DNA from: Chryseobacterium camelliae
GTDB lineage: Bacteria; Bacteroidota; Bacteroidia; Flavobacteriales; Weeksellaceae
Assembly: GCF_027920545.1 (NCBI RefSeq)
Contig: NZ_CP115859.1
Coordinates: forward strand, 1,978,001 to 2,042,000
Reading direction: 5' to 3'
DNA length: 64,000 bases
Part shown: positions 34,039 through 42,346 of the stretch, piece by piece
Layout of the letters: each line of letters opens with the position of its first letter
How positions within the stretch are numbered: position 1 is the stretch's first letter
Made by a program: the position numbers and the translations under genes
The notes under the pieces: generated by a model
Seen by the model: the letters and a program-made list of their open reading frames with translations, nothing else
What the model was told of the DNA's origin: nothing
Databases searched by the model: none

Positions 34039-34040
34039 AA

Positions 34041-34115
34041 GAGTTCGAGCTTTGAGCTCCGAGTTTATGCATAACGCTTAAAAACTCGTATCTCACAACA
34101 CGTATCTCGATCTAT
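34041..34115. repeat. Heptad palindromic element after the division cluster
   Basis: The left arm is GTTCGAG-CTTTGAG-CTCCGAG (34043-34063). The right arm is AAAACTC-GTATCTC-ACAACAC-GTATCTC-GATCTAT (34081-34115). GAG on the left and CTC on the right recur every seven bases and are reverse complements. Confidence 0.65.
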
Positions 34116-34154
34116 AATTAGGATATTCAACCTTTGCATATCGATTTGATTAAA

Positions 34155-34189
34155 GAAGCCCGGAATTATGGTTCCGGGCTTCATTTTTG
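34155..34189 (+). terminator. Terminator of the division cluster
   Basis: A perfect 11-bp stem, GAAGCCCGGAA (34155-34165) with TTCCGGGCTTC (34172-34182) and a 6-base loop, is followed by ATTTTTG. Confidence 0.9.
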
Positions 34190-34539
34190 TAATCATTAAC
34201 TTAAATTTTAAACAAAAACCCGTAACACATTGTTACAGGTTTTATCTTAATCCTTAAAAAAATCCGATGTTAATTCTAAAAACATTTTGACGGATTAATA
34301 CAAAGGCGAGGGAATTACACTATCAATCAGATTTTTACACTGATTATAATTCTTATATTCTAATTATAAGTTTTTTTTCATGGAAGCTTGTTTTTAGAAT
34401 CTTTTCAAAATTAATAAATATTTTTCAATATTAACACATATAAATCAAACATTATTGAAATTTATTACTGTTTTGATATCTTAAGTTGACCAACTATTTT
34501 GTTTAATAAATTGAATGATAGTTATTATAAATTAATGAA
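34190..34539. other. Gap with one hairpin, otherwise featureless AT-rich DNA
   Basis: The hairpin AAAACC-C-GTAACA / TGTTAC-A-GGTTTT (34215-34243) resembles a second terminator with one mismatch and a short T-run. The remainder, to the promoter region of the bacilliredoxin gene, is about 72% or more AT by eye and carries no gene I can recognise. Confidence 0.4.
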
Positions 34540-34563
34540 ACATTTAGAAATGTTGTAAATTTG
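34539..34563 (+). promoter_or_regulatory. Palindrome and -7 box before the bacilliredoxin gene
   Basis: AACATTT-AG-AAATGTT (34539-34554) directly abuts TAAATTTG (34556-34563), an exact TAnnTTTG box. The palindrome would sit between the -33 and -7 elements, where a bound protein blocks polymerase. Confidence 0.5.
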
Positions 34564-34586
34564 CATAGAATTATAAAAAACAAAAA

Positions 34587-34997
34587 ATGTATCCAACAGA
34601 TTTAGTAATGCCTATGAAGGCTGAACTTACAGATAAAGGCTTCCAAGATTTAACAACTCCGGTTCAGGTAGAAGAAGCTTTAAAACAATCAGGAACCACT
34701 CTATTGGTTATCAATTCTGTTTGCGGATGTGCTGCAGGAGCTGCAAGACCTGGAGTAGTATATTCTCTGACGGGAGATAAAAAGCCTGATCATTTAACAA
34801 CTGTTTTCGCAGGATTCGATACAGAAGCAGTAGTAGAAGCCCGAAAACATTTAGCTCCATTTCCTCCTAGCTCACCATGTGTAGCTTTATTCAAAGACGG
34901 AGAATTGGTTCATATGCTGGAAAGACATCATATTGAAGGAAACCCGGCAGGAGCAATCGCTGCAAACCTTCAGGCTGCTTATGATGAATATTGCTAA
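34587..34997 (+). CDS. BrxA/BrxB-family bacilliredoxin
   Basis: 136 residues with a thioredoxin-like fold. The active site is C46-G-C48 in INSVCGCAAGAARP, the CGC motif of the YphP/YqiW family, followed by FPPSSPCVALFKDG. In Firmicutes these proteins remove bacillithiol from S-bacillithiolated proteins. Bacteroidota members are common, but their thiol partner is less clear. It is a single gene with its own promoter and terminator. Confidence 0.92.
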   Translation: MYPTDLVMPMKAELTDKGFQDLTTPVQVEEALKQSGTTLLVINSVCGCAAGAARPGVVYSLTGDKKPDHLTTVFAGFDTEAVVEARKHLAPFPPSSPCVALFKDGELVHMLERHHIEGNPAGAIAANLQAAYDEYC

Positions 34998-35019
34998 AAA
35001 GCAATAAACCTAAATATCA

Positions 35020-35048
35020 AACCGTTACAAAATTTGTAGCGGTTTTTT
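35020..35048 (+). terminator. Terminator after the bacilliredoxin gene
   Basis: AACCG-TTACAAA / TTTGTAG-CGGTT with one mismatch is followed by TTTTTTT. Confidence 0.8.
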
Positions 35049-35057
35049 TATTTATCC

Positions 35058-35098
35058 TCCTAAAAAATTTTTAGGAAATCCAAATATCATTATATTTG
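35058..35098 (+). promoter_or_regulatory. Palindrome and -7 box before the GH3-like gene
   Basis: The palindrome TCCTAAAAA-A-TTTTTAGGA spans 35058-35076. TATATTTG at 35091-35098 is an exact -7 box only six bases before the ATG at 35104, so the transcript should be leaderless or nearly so. Confidence 0.5.
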
Positions 35099-35103
35099 TT
35101 GGA

Positions 35104-36618
35104 ATGGCAACGAAAGCACTCTTTAATACTGTGGTCAACTGGTTTATCCGCCAAAGGATGGATCAGATTCAGAATTTTATGAATCATCCTATTGAGACTC
35201 AAAAGGGGATCCTGTTTTCTCAGTTATTTCATGCTGAAGATACAGAATATGGTAAAAAATATGGTTTTAATTCCATATCAAGCTATCAGGATTTTAAAAA
35301 TAAAGTTCCGATCGTTACTTATGAAGACTTTGAACCTTATATTGAAAAAGCAAGACAGGGACAAAAAGATGTAAGCTGGCCAGGCTATATTAAATATTTT
35401 GCCAAATCCTCCGGAACAACCAATGCTAAGAGTAAGTTTATCCCGATTTCTGATGAAAGTTTGGAGTACTGCCACATGAAGGCCGGAAAAGATATGGTTT
35501 CCATTTATGCCAACAATCACCCTGAAAATCAACTTTTTAATTATAAAAATCTACGTTTAGGGGGAAGCTCAGAGCTATATGTAGATTTTAACACAAAATT
35601 CGGCGATTTATCCGCTATTTTAATCGATAATTTACCTTTTTGGGTAGAAATCACCACGACTCCGAGTAAAAAAGTTTCTCTGATGGGAGAATGGGAAAGC
35701 AAGCTTAAAGCCATCACTTCTGAAGTGAAGAATGAAGATGTAGGAAGCATTTTGGGAGTTCCCAGCTGGATGATGGTTCTTTTACAGAGGGTTTTAAAGG
35801 AAACCGAAGTCAAAAATATTTCAGAATTATGGCCTAATCTGGAAGTATTTTTCCATGGTGGAATCAGTTTTAAACCTTATAAGGAACAATTTAAGCAGAT
35901 AATAGGCAAAAACATTAATTATTATGAGATTTATAATGCTTCTGAAGGCTTCTTCGGGATCCAGGATAAGCCTAATAGTGATGAAATGCTGCTCATGCTT
36001 GATTATGGTATTTTCTATGAATTTATTCCTATGGATGAATTCCACTTTTCAAACCCGAAGGTCGTAAGTCTTGAAGATGTGGAAGTAGGAAAAAATTATG
36101 CGATGGTCATTACAACCAACGGAGGTTTATGGAGATATTTGATTGGAGATACCGTTATTTTTACGTCTATTAATCCTTTCAGAATAAAAATTACAGGAAG
36201 GACAAAGCACTACATTAATGCTTTTGGAGAAGAGCTGATGATCACCAATGTAGAATCTGCGCTTACTAAAGCTTGTGAACTTACTAATGCCAAGATTACG
36301 GAATTTACAGGAGCTCCCGTTTTTATGAAAAATAATGAAAGCGGTGCCCACGAATGGATCTTTGAATTCCGCCAACAACCTGATAATCTAGATCAGTTTA
36401 TTGATATTTTTGACCAGCATTTAAAATCAATAAATTCTGATTACGAAGCTAAAAGGTACAATAACATGACCTTAAAAAGGCCAATCGTACATATCGCAAA
36501 AGCCAATTTATTCTACAATTGGCTGGAATCAAAAGGTAAACTGGGAGGGCAAAATAAGGTTCCCAGGTTAAGTAATGACCGAGAATATATTGATCCTTTA
36601 CTGGATATGAATAAGTAA
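35104..36618 (+). CDS. GH3-like acyl-adenylate family protein
   Basis: 504 residues. The full-length pattern of the plant GH3 family is present: an N-terminal helical start (VVNWFIRQRMDQIQNFM), the adenylation P-loop-like SSGTTNAKSKFIPIS (about residue 100), YNASEGFFG, and WRYLIGDTVIF with the C-terminal hinge GRTKHYINAFGEEL. Plant members join amino acids to acyl acids through an acyl-AMP intermediate. The bacterial substrate is unknown. ATG 35104 fits the family's usual start. It ends at a terminator shared with the convergent lipoprotein gene. Confidence 0.9.
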   Translation: MATKALFNTVVNWFIRQRMDQIQNFMNHPIETQKGILFSQLFHAEDTEYGKKYGFNSISSYQDFKNKVPIVTYEDFEPYIEKARQGQKDVSWPGYIKYFAKSSGTTNAKSKFIPISDESLEYCHMKAGKDMVSIYANNHPENQLFNYKNLRLGGSSELYVDFNTKFGDLSAILIDNLPFWVEITTTPSKKVSLMGEWESKLKAITSEVKNEDVGSILGVPSWMMVLLQRVLKETEVKNISELWPNLEVFFHGGISFKPYKEQFKQIIGKNINYYEIYNASEGFFGIQDKPNSDEMLLMLDYGIFYEFIPMDEFHFSNPKVVSLEDVEVGKNYAMVITTNGGLWRYLIGDTVIFTSINPFRIKITGRTKHYINAFGEELMITNVESALTKACELTNAKITEFTGAPVFMKNNESGAHEWIFEFRQQPDNLDQFIDIFDQHLKSINSDYEAKRYNNMTLKRPIVHIAKANLFYNWLESKGKLGGQNKVPRLSNDREYIDPLLDMNK

Positions 36619-36620
36619 TA

Positions 36621-36655
36621 AAAAACCTCAGTCTAGTGTGACTGAGGTTTTTATT
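36621..36655. terminator. Bidirectional terminator
   Basis: The 12-bp stem AAAACCTCAGTC (36622-36633) with GACTGAGGTTTT (36640-36651) has a 6-base loop. Both strands give T-runs, serving the GH3-like gene and the convergent lipoprotein genes. Confidence 0.88.
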
Positions 36656-37011
36656 TATCTCTTTAAATCTTCTTTTAGCTTCTTAGCTCCTTCCTCCACT
36701 TCTTCAGCTCCTTTTGCCGCAGCATCTTTTACATCTTTTCCAATCTCCTGAGCACCAGATTTAATGTCCTCTTTTGTTTTCTGGGCGGTATTATTTATTT
36801 TATCACCCGTTTTTTCTACTTTTTCGTGTATTTCTTTTTTTGTTTCATTGATTTTCGTAGAATCTACTCCTGCAGGAGTTTCTGTTACAGTAGTAGTTGT
36901 CGTTGTTACAGATCCGTCCGGATTCTTCACCTGTTCTGTTTTGGTAGTAGACTTGGTACAAGAAACGGCTAAAATGGAAATTGCCAGTGCAGATAAAATT
37001 TGTTTTTTCAT
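36655..37011 (-). CDS. Small lipoprotein with apolipoprotein-like helical repeats
   Basis: 118 residues. The signal ends LAVSCTK with lipidation Cys18. A Thr-rich segment (VTTTTTTVTETPAG) leads to a C-terminal run of amphipathic helices with 11-residue character (KVEKTGDKINNTAQKTKEDI, then AAAKGAEEVEEGAKKL), reminiscent of YtxH/apolipoprotein-type coils. A periplasmic or surface structural role is likely. It is the last gene of the mutL run. Confidence 0.75.
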   Translation of the reverse strand: MKKQILSALAISILAVSCTKSTTKTEQVKNPDGSVTTTTTTVTETPAGVDSTKINETKKEIHEKVEKTGDKINNTAQKTKEDIKSGAQEIGKDVKDAAAKGAEEVEEGAKKLKEDLKR

Positions 37012-37029
37012 ATTTTTATATTTTAGTTT

Positions 37030-37380
37030 TTATTCTGTTTTTACTTCTGGAGCCTCTGCTGCTTTTTGTTCCTTTTCTTCATTCACTTTCTTCTTTTCCT
37101 CTTCCTGTTTTTTCTTATTTTCTTTCTCCAATTCTTCTGTAATTCGCTTTTCTTCGGCCTGAAGTCTTTCGACTTCTTTTATGGAATCCTGATATTTCTG
37201 AGAAGACATTTTTATTTTCATAATCACCTCTTCTGATGTAGCCCCTGCAGAAAAAGAATCTATTGCTGTCGTATCATAATGAGGCTTAAAATCTTGAGAA
37301 GTATCAACATACACTGGATCTTTTTTTGAACAGGCATTGAAAATCAGTATCAAGAGTATTGCAGAGAACGTATTTTTCAT
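37030..37380 (-). CDS. Lipoprotein with charged coiled-coil tail
   Basis: 116 residues. The signal ends IFNACSKK with lipidation Cys near residue 17. A short middle part is followed by an almost continuous Glu/Lys coiled coil (about 60-110). No known family was recognised. It lies four bases downstream of an EEP-family gene and 18 bases before the next lipoprotein gene. Confidence 0.7.
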   Translation of the reverse strand: MKNTFSAILLILIFNACSKKDPVYVDTSQDFKPHYDTTAIDSFSAGATSEEVIMKIKMSSQKYQDSIKEVERLQAEEKRITEELEKENKKKQEEEKKKVNEEKEQKAAEAPEVKTE

Positions 37381-37384
37381 GGAA

Positions 37385-38356
37385 CTAATTTAGCAGAAAT
37401 TCTGCAATTACCGGATAATGATCTGATAATTTAACCGAATGATCTACCTTATAGCTCAAAGGAATAATTGATTTTGAGCTAAATATATAATCAATTCTAA
37501 GCGGAACTTTATAATCATGAAAGCTTGTAGAAACTCCGTTTCCTGCCGTTAAATATGCATCCTGAAGATCTTTTCCCAGATTGTAATATTCATAAGAATT
37601 AGGCACAGAATTAAAATCTCCCGCCAAAATCACAGGATAAGGAGACAGATCCACTACTTTACGGATTTTTTTAATCTGGTTTTCGTGAGCCTTAAACGTA
37701 GGAATCATATGAGAAAGAAGCTGGTGTATTTTATTTTCTTTTCCAAAATCGGCTAAATTAAACATGGCTTTATTCAATCTAAACGGTTCAAGGTATACAT
37801 TTACCACACGGATAATTTTCCCGTTAATATCTACATCCGCATAAAAAGAATTTCCTCTTGATTTATCGGTAATCAACTCTTCCTGCCTTACAATTCTGTG
37901 CTTGGTTTTTAATATCACGGTAGGATATTTTACCATATCTTTCCGCAAAGCTCTGTTGGTATCTTTTTCCTGAACCAGGATAATATCTGCGTTTTGGTCT
38001 CTGATATATTTCTTTACTTTTTCCCATCCAAAATCTCCGTATTTCACATTAAAAGTCAACACTTTAATATCTCTAATGCTTCTGACATTCTCTGTTTTTG
38101 GAGAAAAATTAATCCACCTGCGAATAGGATTAAAAAAAACGAGTGTTCCTAAGGCAAACACTAAAGCAATCTTTTTTCTTTTAAAAATCCAGATCATTGT
38201 AAATCCAATATGGATAACTATAAGGTATGGAAAGGCTAAAGAAAGTAGATTTAAGTTACCTAATAAATTAGGCGCAATCCATGCATTTCCTAAAGTACAC
38301 AACAATAGAATGGCAATAAGGATATGGAAAAACAGCAGTATCTGGTTCGGCTTCAT
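37385..38356 (-). CDS. Membrane-anchored endonuclease/exonuclease/phosphatase family protein (copy 1)
   Basis: 323 residues. Three N-terminal hydrophobic helices (about 5-25, 33-55, 60-80) precede an EEP domain. Its catalytic marks are FNVKYGDFG, LVQEKDTN, AGDFNSVPNSYEY, DYIFSS and the terminal SDHYPVIAEF. EEP proteins cleave phosphodiesters or phosphomonoesters using Mg2+. With this topology the domain is probably periplasmic, so the substrate could be a lipid or nucleotide rather than genomic DNA. It is a tandem paralogue of the gene at 38431-39417. Confidence 0.88.
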   Translation of the reverse strand: MKPNQILLFFHILIAILLLCTLGNAWIAPNLLGNLNLLSLAFPYLIVIHIGFTMIWIFKRKKIALVFALGTLVFFNPIRRWINFSPKTENVRSIRDIKVLTFNVKYGDFGWEKVKKYIRDQNADIILVQEKDTNRALRKDMVKYPTVILKTKHRIVRQEELITDKSRGNSFYADVDINGKIIRVVNVYLEPFRLNKAMFNLADFGKENKIHQLLSHMIPTFKAHENQIKKIRKVVDLSPYPVILAGDFNSVPNSYEYYNLGKDLQDAYLTAGNGVSTSFHDYKVPLRIDYIFSSKSIIPLSYKVDHSVKLSDHYPVIAEFLLN

Positions 38357-38430
38357 TAAAAAACGGTGTAATCACGTTTATTTTAACAAAAACCCTACCA
38401 AATGAGTTTATTTAACTGTTTTTATGATTT

Positions 38431-39417
38431 TTAGTCGGCTATTTTAAAGGTAGTTATTACCGGGAAATGGTCAGAAATCTGCACATTCCGATCTACTTTA
38501 TAACTTACGGGCTGTATCGATTTTGAGGTAAAAACATAATCAATACGCAACGGGAATTTGAAATCGTGAAAGCTTGTACCGCTTCCTCTTCCTACTTCCA
38601 CAAAGGTATCCTTAAGATCTTCGGAAACCTTATAATATTCATAAGAATTGGGTACAGCATTAAAATCTCCTATTACAAACACAGGATAAGGTGAGTTATC
38701 GATTTCTTTTTTTATGATCTCTATCTGATCCTGATGATCTTTAAAATTAGGGATCAGCCTTTTAACTATATTTTTCACTTTTACTTCATCATCCTCACTA
38801 TTTCCATTGAGTTTTACCATATTCTTTTCAAACTTAAATGGCTGCAGGTATATATTGATGAATCTATATGTTTTTCCCTTTATTTCAATATCGGTACGAT
38901 CTGCAAATGCATTAAAGTTCTGATAAAGCTGTAAATCTTTATAGTCAATCACTCTAAATTTTGAATAAAGCGAAACAATAGATATTTTTTTCTCTTTTTT
39001 AAGTCCATTAAACTGATAATCAACTTCTCCATCTTCCTGTAAAAAAATTAAATCTGCGTTTTGTCGGTTGATGTAATCCTGAATCTCATCTACACCCAAT
39101 TTTCCTCCTTTCGTATTTAAAGAAACAATTTTCAGATCCGATTCAACCTCTTTTTTTGAGGAAAAGTTTACCCATCTTACAACAGGTTTAAAAAATAATA
39201 ATCCCAATAAGAGAAACACAAAAGCTCGTTTTTTCCAGCTTACTATCCAGAAAAAAATAAGAAAAATATAGGCACTGATTAATACAGGAAACCCCAAAGA
39301 AAGTAAATTGAACCAGGGAAATACTTTAGGTGGAACAAAACTATTCATCAATACTCCTAATAAGAGAATGAATATTCCTACATGCAGTATTAAAAAGATC
39401 AGACGAAAAACTTTCAC
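38431..39417 (-). CDS. Membrane-anchored EEP family protein (copy 2)
   Basis: 328 residues with the same three-helix anchor plus EEP layout as its neighbour: VSLNTKGGKLG, IFLQEDGEVD, IGDFNAVPNSYEYY, DYVFTSKS and SDHFPVITTF. The start codon is GTG (39417). Shared DFN(S/A)VPNSYEYY and RIDY(I/V)F segments show a recent tandem duplication. It follows the rhomboid gene by nine bases. Confidence 0.88.
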   Translation of the reverse strand: MKVFRLIFLILHVGIFILLLGVLMNSFVPPKVFPWFNLLSLGFPVLISAYIFLIFFWIVSWKKRAFVFLLLGLLFFKPVVRWVNFSSKKEVESDLKIVSLNTKGGKLGVDEIQDYINRQNADLIFLQEDGEVDYQFNGLKKEKKISIVSLYSKFRVIDYKDLQLYQNFNAFADRTDIEIKGKTYRFINIYLQPFKFEKNMVKLNGNSEDDEVKVKNIVKRLIPNFKDHQDQIEIIKKEIDNSPYPVFVIGDFNAVPNSYEYYKVSEDLKDTFVEVGRGSGTSFHDFKFPLRIDYVFTSKSIQPVSYKVDRNVQISDHFPVITTFKIAD

Positions 39418-39426
39418 AGAATGTTT

Positions 39427-40140
39427 TTAATTAAATCTATACAAATGTTTTCTCCAGATTCGGGCTAAAATCCAGCCTACCAAAGCTCCGCCAACGTGTG
39501 CAAGGTGGGCAATTCCGCCTCCATTTCCTGAAATCCCTAAATAAATGGAAATAACAATTAATATCGGAACTACATATTTTACCTTCATGGGAACCGGAAT
39601 AAACATAATTCCAATCTTTGCTTCAGGATACAACGTTGCAAAAGCAGCAATAACCCCGAAAATAGCCCCGGAAGCCCCTACCATTCTTCCAAAATAAATT
39701 CCTGCTAAATTCGCCTCTGTTTTATTACGAGGCATTGTTGTATCCGGATTATTTATTAATGAATTCAGAAAATCTTTTGCATCAATATTCATAGCTTGAA
39801 GTTCTGAAACTAACTTCTGAACTTCAATAAAGTTCCAAAGATTATATAGGAAAAAAGCACCCAAACCGCTTAAAAAATAAAGAATCAAATACTTCTTATC
39901 TCCTAACCTGTACTCTAAAATAGGTCCAAAACTATAAAGCGTTAACATATTAAACAAAATATGTATTAAACTCCCATGCATAAACATATGGGTAATAACT
40001 TGCCATGATTTGAAATCAGGTGAGAAAGGATAATATGCGGAAAGAAAATAATTCAGCTGTGGTATAAAATATGCTGCAATAAATACTATAACATTGATAA
40101 TGATAATATTTCTTGTAATCGGTGGTATATTATTAAACAT
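39427..40140 (-). CDS. Rhomboid intramembrane serine protease
   Basis: 237 residues, six TM helices. Catalytic Ser157 lies in GASGAIFG and His215 in HLAHVGG. The upstream HGSLIHILFNM helix (about 55-65) carries the usual His and Asn of the oxyanion side. It cleaves TM segments of membrane proteins within the bilayer. mutL ends two bases upstream, so they are co-transcribed. Confidence 0.93.
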   Translation of the reverse strand: MFNNIPPITRNIIIINVIVFIAAYFIPQLNYFLSAYYPFSPDFKSWQVITHMFMHGSLIHILFNMLTLYSFGPILEYRLGDKKYLILYFLSGLGAFFLYNLWNFIEVQKLVSELQAMNIDAKDFLNSLINNPDTTMPRNKTEANLAGIYFGRMVGASGAIFGVIAAFATLYPEAKIGIMFIPVPMKVKYVVPILIVISIYLGISGNGGGIAHLAHVGGALVGWILARIWRKHLYRFN

Positions 40141-40142
40141 CT

Positions 40143-41936
40143 TTAAAATTTGTTTTTAAAATCATTAAACGGAATTTCGTAGAAACATCTCTTTCCATTG
40201 GGAAGAAACTCCGGAAAACCTAATGCCGTAAAATCTTTGATAAGCTGCTCTGCATCTTTTTTATAAATAAAATCGAAACGGGATTTAGACTGCATTTTGT
40301 TCCATTGATTTTGGTAAAACTGCATAAACTCTTCTTCTGTCTTATACTCAAGAATATCAAAAAGATTTTCCAAGAACTTCATCACTTGGGTTTCTTTCAA
40401 TCCTTCAGGAACGGCATCTATTCTTAGTACATTTTCATGGGCAATGCTCATCTCAAATCCAAGCTCCGGAAGGTATTTTTTTATCGACTTATATTTATTT
40501 TTCTCAATTTCATTCATGTGATATTCAAGAGAGAAAAGAAGGGCATGACTAAGGGAAGATCCTTTTTTATCCGACTTATTATTTTCCGAAACCGTTAACC
40601 TGTGCATTCTTCCAAGATCTAACATCAATGTTCGATCACCTTTATTAAATACCCAATATCCGTTGGGCAACCTCATCAGGTCTTCATCAAAATCTTCATC
40701 CTCAAACAAATTAATTTTCGAAGGTTCTGCAGCGATATTCTGATGATACATTTCTGCAAGATTTTGAATTTCTGCCTGCTTTATTGCACCGCTTTCTTCC
40801 AAAAATGGGTTGTAATCCTTATCTACAATGATTTCCGGCATTTTAATAAATCCGCTTCCTCCCCCGCTGTTGCTTTTGCTTGGAAAAGTTTTCTGCATCA
40901 TTTCATCCAATTGCGGATCTTTTTCAAAATCAAGGCTCGGAGCTACATTGTAAATCCCCAGCGACCTTTTGATCGTTGAGCGTAATAGTGCAAAAATAAG
41001 ATGCTCATCTTCAAACTTTACCTCCGTTTTTTGCGGGTGAATATTCACATCGATTTTTTCAGGATCAAGCTCTAAAAAAAGGAAAAATGTAGGAATATAA
41101 CCTGGTAAAAGCAATCCTTCAAACGCTTCCTGAACTGCTTTATTGAAATACGGGCTCTTAAAATATCTTCCGTTAACGAAAAGAAATTGTTCGCCTCTTG
41201 TTTTTTTGGCACCTTCCGGTTTTGCAACAAATCCGTGGAGCTTGCACCAGATAATATCTTCTTTGATCGGGATTAATTGCGGTTGCAGCTTTCTTCCGAA
41301 AATATCTACAATACGCTGCATCTGGCTTCCTTTTCTCAGCCTGAAAACCGCTTCATCATCATGAAATAAAGAAAATTCCAAGTTTTCATGAGCCAAAGCC
41401 ACCCGTTGAAATTCGTCGATTACGTGTCTGAATTCAATATTATTATTTTTGAGAAACTTTCTTCTCGCCGGAACGTTGTAAAACAGATTTTTAACTAAGA
41501 AATTAGATCCGTCAGCTGTTTGCACAGGATCCTGAAACTGGAAGACCCCTCCTTCAATATAAATGTTGGTTCCTATGGTTGCCTCTTTTTGTTTGGTTCT
41601 CAATTCAACCTGGGAAACCGCCGCAATGGAAGCCAAAGCCTCTCCTCTGAATCCTTTTGTGGCGATTTTAAAAATATCTTCCGTACCTCTGATCTTTGAA
41701 GTAGCATGTCTTTCAAAAGCCAGTCTTGCATCTGTCTCAGACATTCCTTTTCCGTCATCAACAACCTGGATAAGGTTTTTTCCTGCATCTCTTATAATCA
41801 ATTCCACTTTAGTAGCATCTGCATCTATTGCATTTTCCAAAAGTTCTTTCACAATAGACGCCGGTCGCTGCACGACTTCTCCTGCTGCAATCTGATTGGC
41901 TACATGATCCGGTAAAAGCTGAATAATATCTGACAT
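40143..41936 (-). CDS. mutL: DNA mismatch repair protein MutL, endonuclease motif degenerate
   Basis: 597 residues. The N-terminal GHKL ATPase is intact: ENAIDADAT, DDGKGM, FERHATSKI and GFRGEALASIAAV. The C-terminal dimerisation domain is present, but the place of the endonuclease motif DQHA(x2)E(x4)E reads D440-L-G-R-M-H-R-L. The partner CPHGRP-type motif near the end reads LPNGKRC (578-584). The protein therefore keeps the ATP switch that links MutS to downstream steps but probably cannot nick DNA itself. A -7 box lies at 41958-41965. Confidence 0.93.
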   Translation of the reverse strand: MSDIIQLLPDHVANQIAAGEVVQRPASIVKELLENAIDADATKVELIIRDAGKNLIQVVDDGKGMSETDARLAFERHATSKIRGTEDIFKIATKGFRGEALASIAAVSQVELRTKQKEATIGTNIYIEGGVFQFQDPVQTADGSNFLVKNLFYNVPARRKFLKNNNIEFRHVIDEFQRVALAHENLEFSLFHDDEAVFRLRKGSQMQRIVDIFGRKLQPQLIPIKEDIIWCKLHGFVAKPEGAKKTRGEQFLFVNGRYFKSPYFNKAVQEAFEGLLLPGYIPTFFLFLELDPEKIDVNIHPQKTEVKFEDEHLIFALLRSTIKRSLGIYNVAPSLDFEKDPQLDEMMQKTFPSKSNSGGGSGFIKMPEIIVDKDYNPFLEESGAIKQAEIQNLAEMYHQNIAAEPSKINLFEDEDFDEDLMRLPNGYWVFNKGDRTLMLDLGRMHRLTVSENNKSDKKGSSLSHALLFSLEYHMNEIEKNKYKSIKKYLPELGFEMSIAHENVLRIDAVPEGLKETQVMKFLENLFDILEYKTEEEFMQFYQNQWNKMQSKSRFDFIYKKDAEQLIKDFTALGFPEFLPNGKRCFYEIPFNDFKNKF

Positions 41937-41957
41937 AAAAAACGTAAAATCAACTTA

Positions 41958-41965
41958 CAAAAATA
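41958..41965 (-). promoter_or_regulatory. Putative -7 box of the mutL run
   Basis: TATTTTTG on the minus strand is an exact TAnnTTTG match, 22 bases before the mutL ATG at 41936. Confidence 0.45.
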
Positions 41966-42078
41966 GGTAATGAAAACGGGAATAAAAACTTTATACCCCC
42001 GAATTAAAATTTAATTATTAACATATCAACAACCTAGCCACCTTTACAGGCAAGCCAAATTGGCAATACCCTTTTTTC
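41966..42078. other. Gap upstream of mutL, nothing recognised
   Basis: Only the palindrome AATTAAA-A-TTTAATT (42002-42016) stands out. No gene or terminator with convincing features is seen. Confidence 0.3.
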
Positions 42079-42291
42079 TCAAAAATACAATCCCCTGAAA
42101 AAATAATCCGGAATATGAATTTCGTGTGAGATCTTTTTATAGTTGGAATCCGCTGGAATAGCAAAAACATAATCCTTTTCCATCGGAAGTTCTTCGTCAT
42201 TCAAGCTATTTAGAATATAATTTTCGGGGAGATCGAGATCATCTTTACTTTTTTCAATCTGGACAATCGTTGTTGCCCGAATTTTCAACAA
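42079..42291 (-). CDS. Doubtful short ORF or gene remnant
   Basis: 70 codons from a TTG. The composition (DLPENYILNSLNDEELPMEKDYVFAIPADSN) looks like real, soluble protein rather than random frame, but there is no ATG start, no recognisable ribosome site and no family I know. It may be the C-terminal stub of a decayed gene. The neighbouring GNAT gene ends 55 bases away on the same strand. Confidence 0.3.
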   Translation of the reverse strand: MLKIRATTIVQIEKSKDDLDLPENYILNSLNDEELPMEKDYVFAIPADSNYKKISHEIHIPDYFFRGLYF

Positions 42292-42346
42292 TTCATAAAA
42301 GCCCCCTGAAAATCAGAACGCCTTCTCTTTAATAAAATTGAAATAT

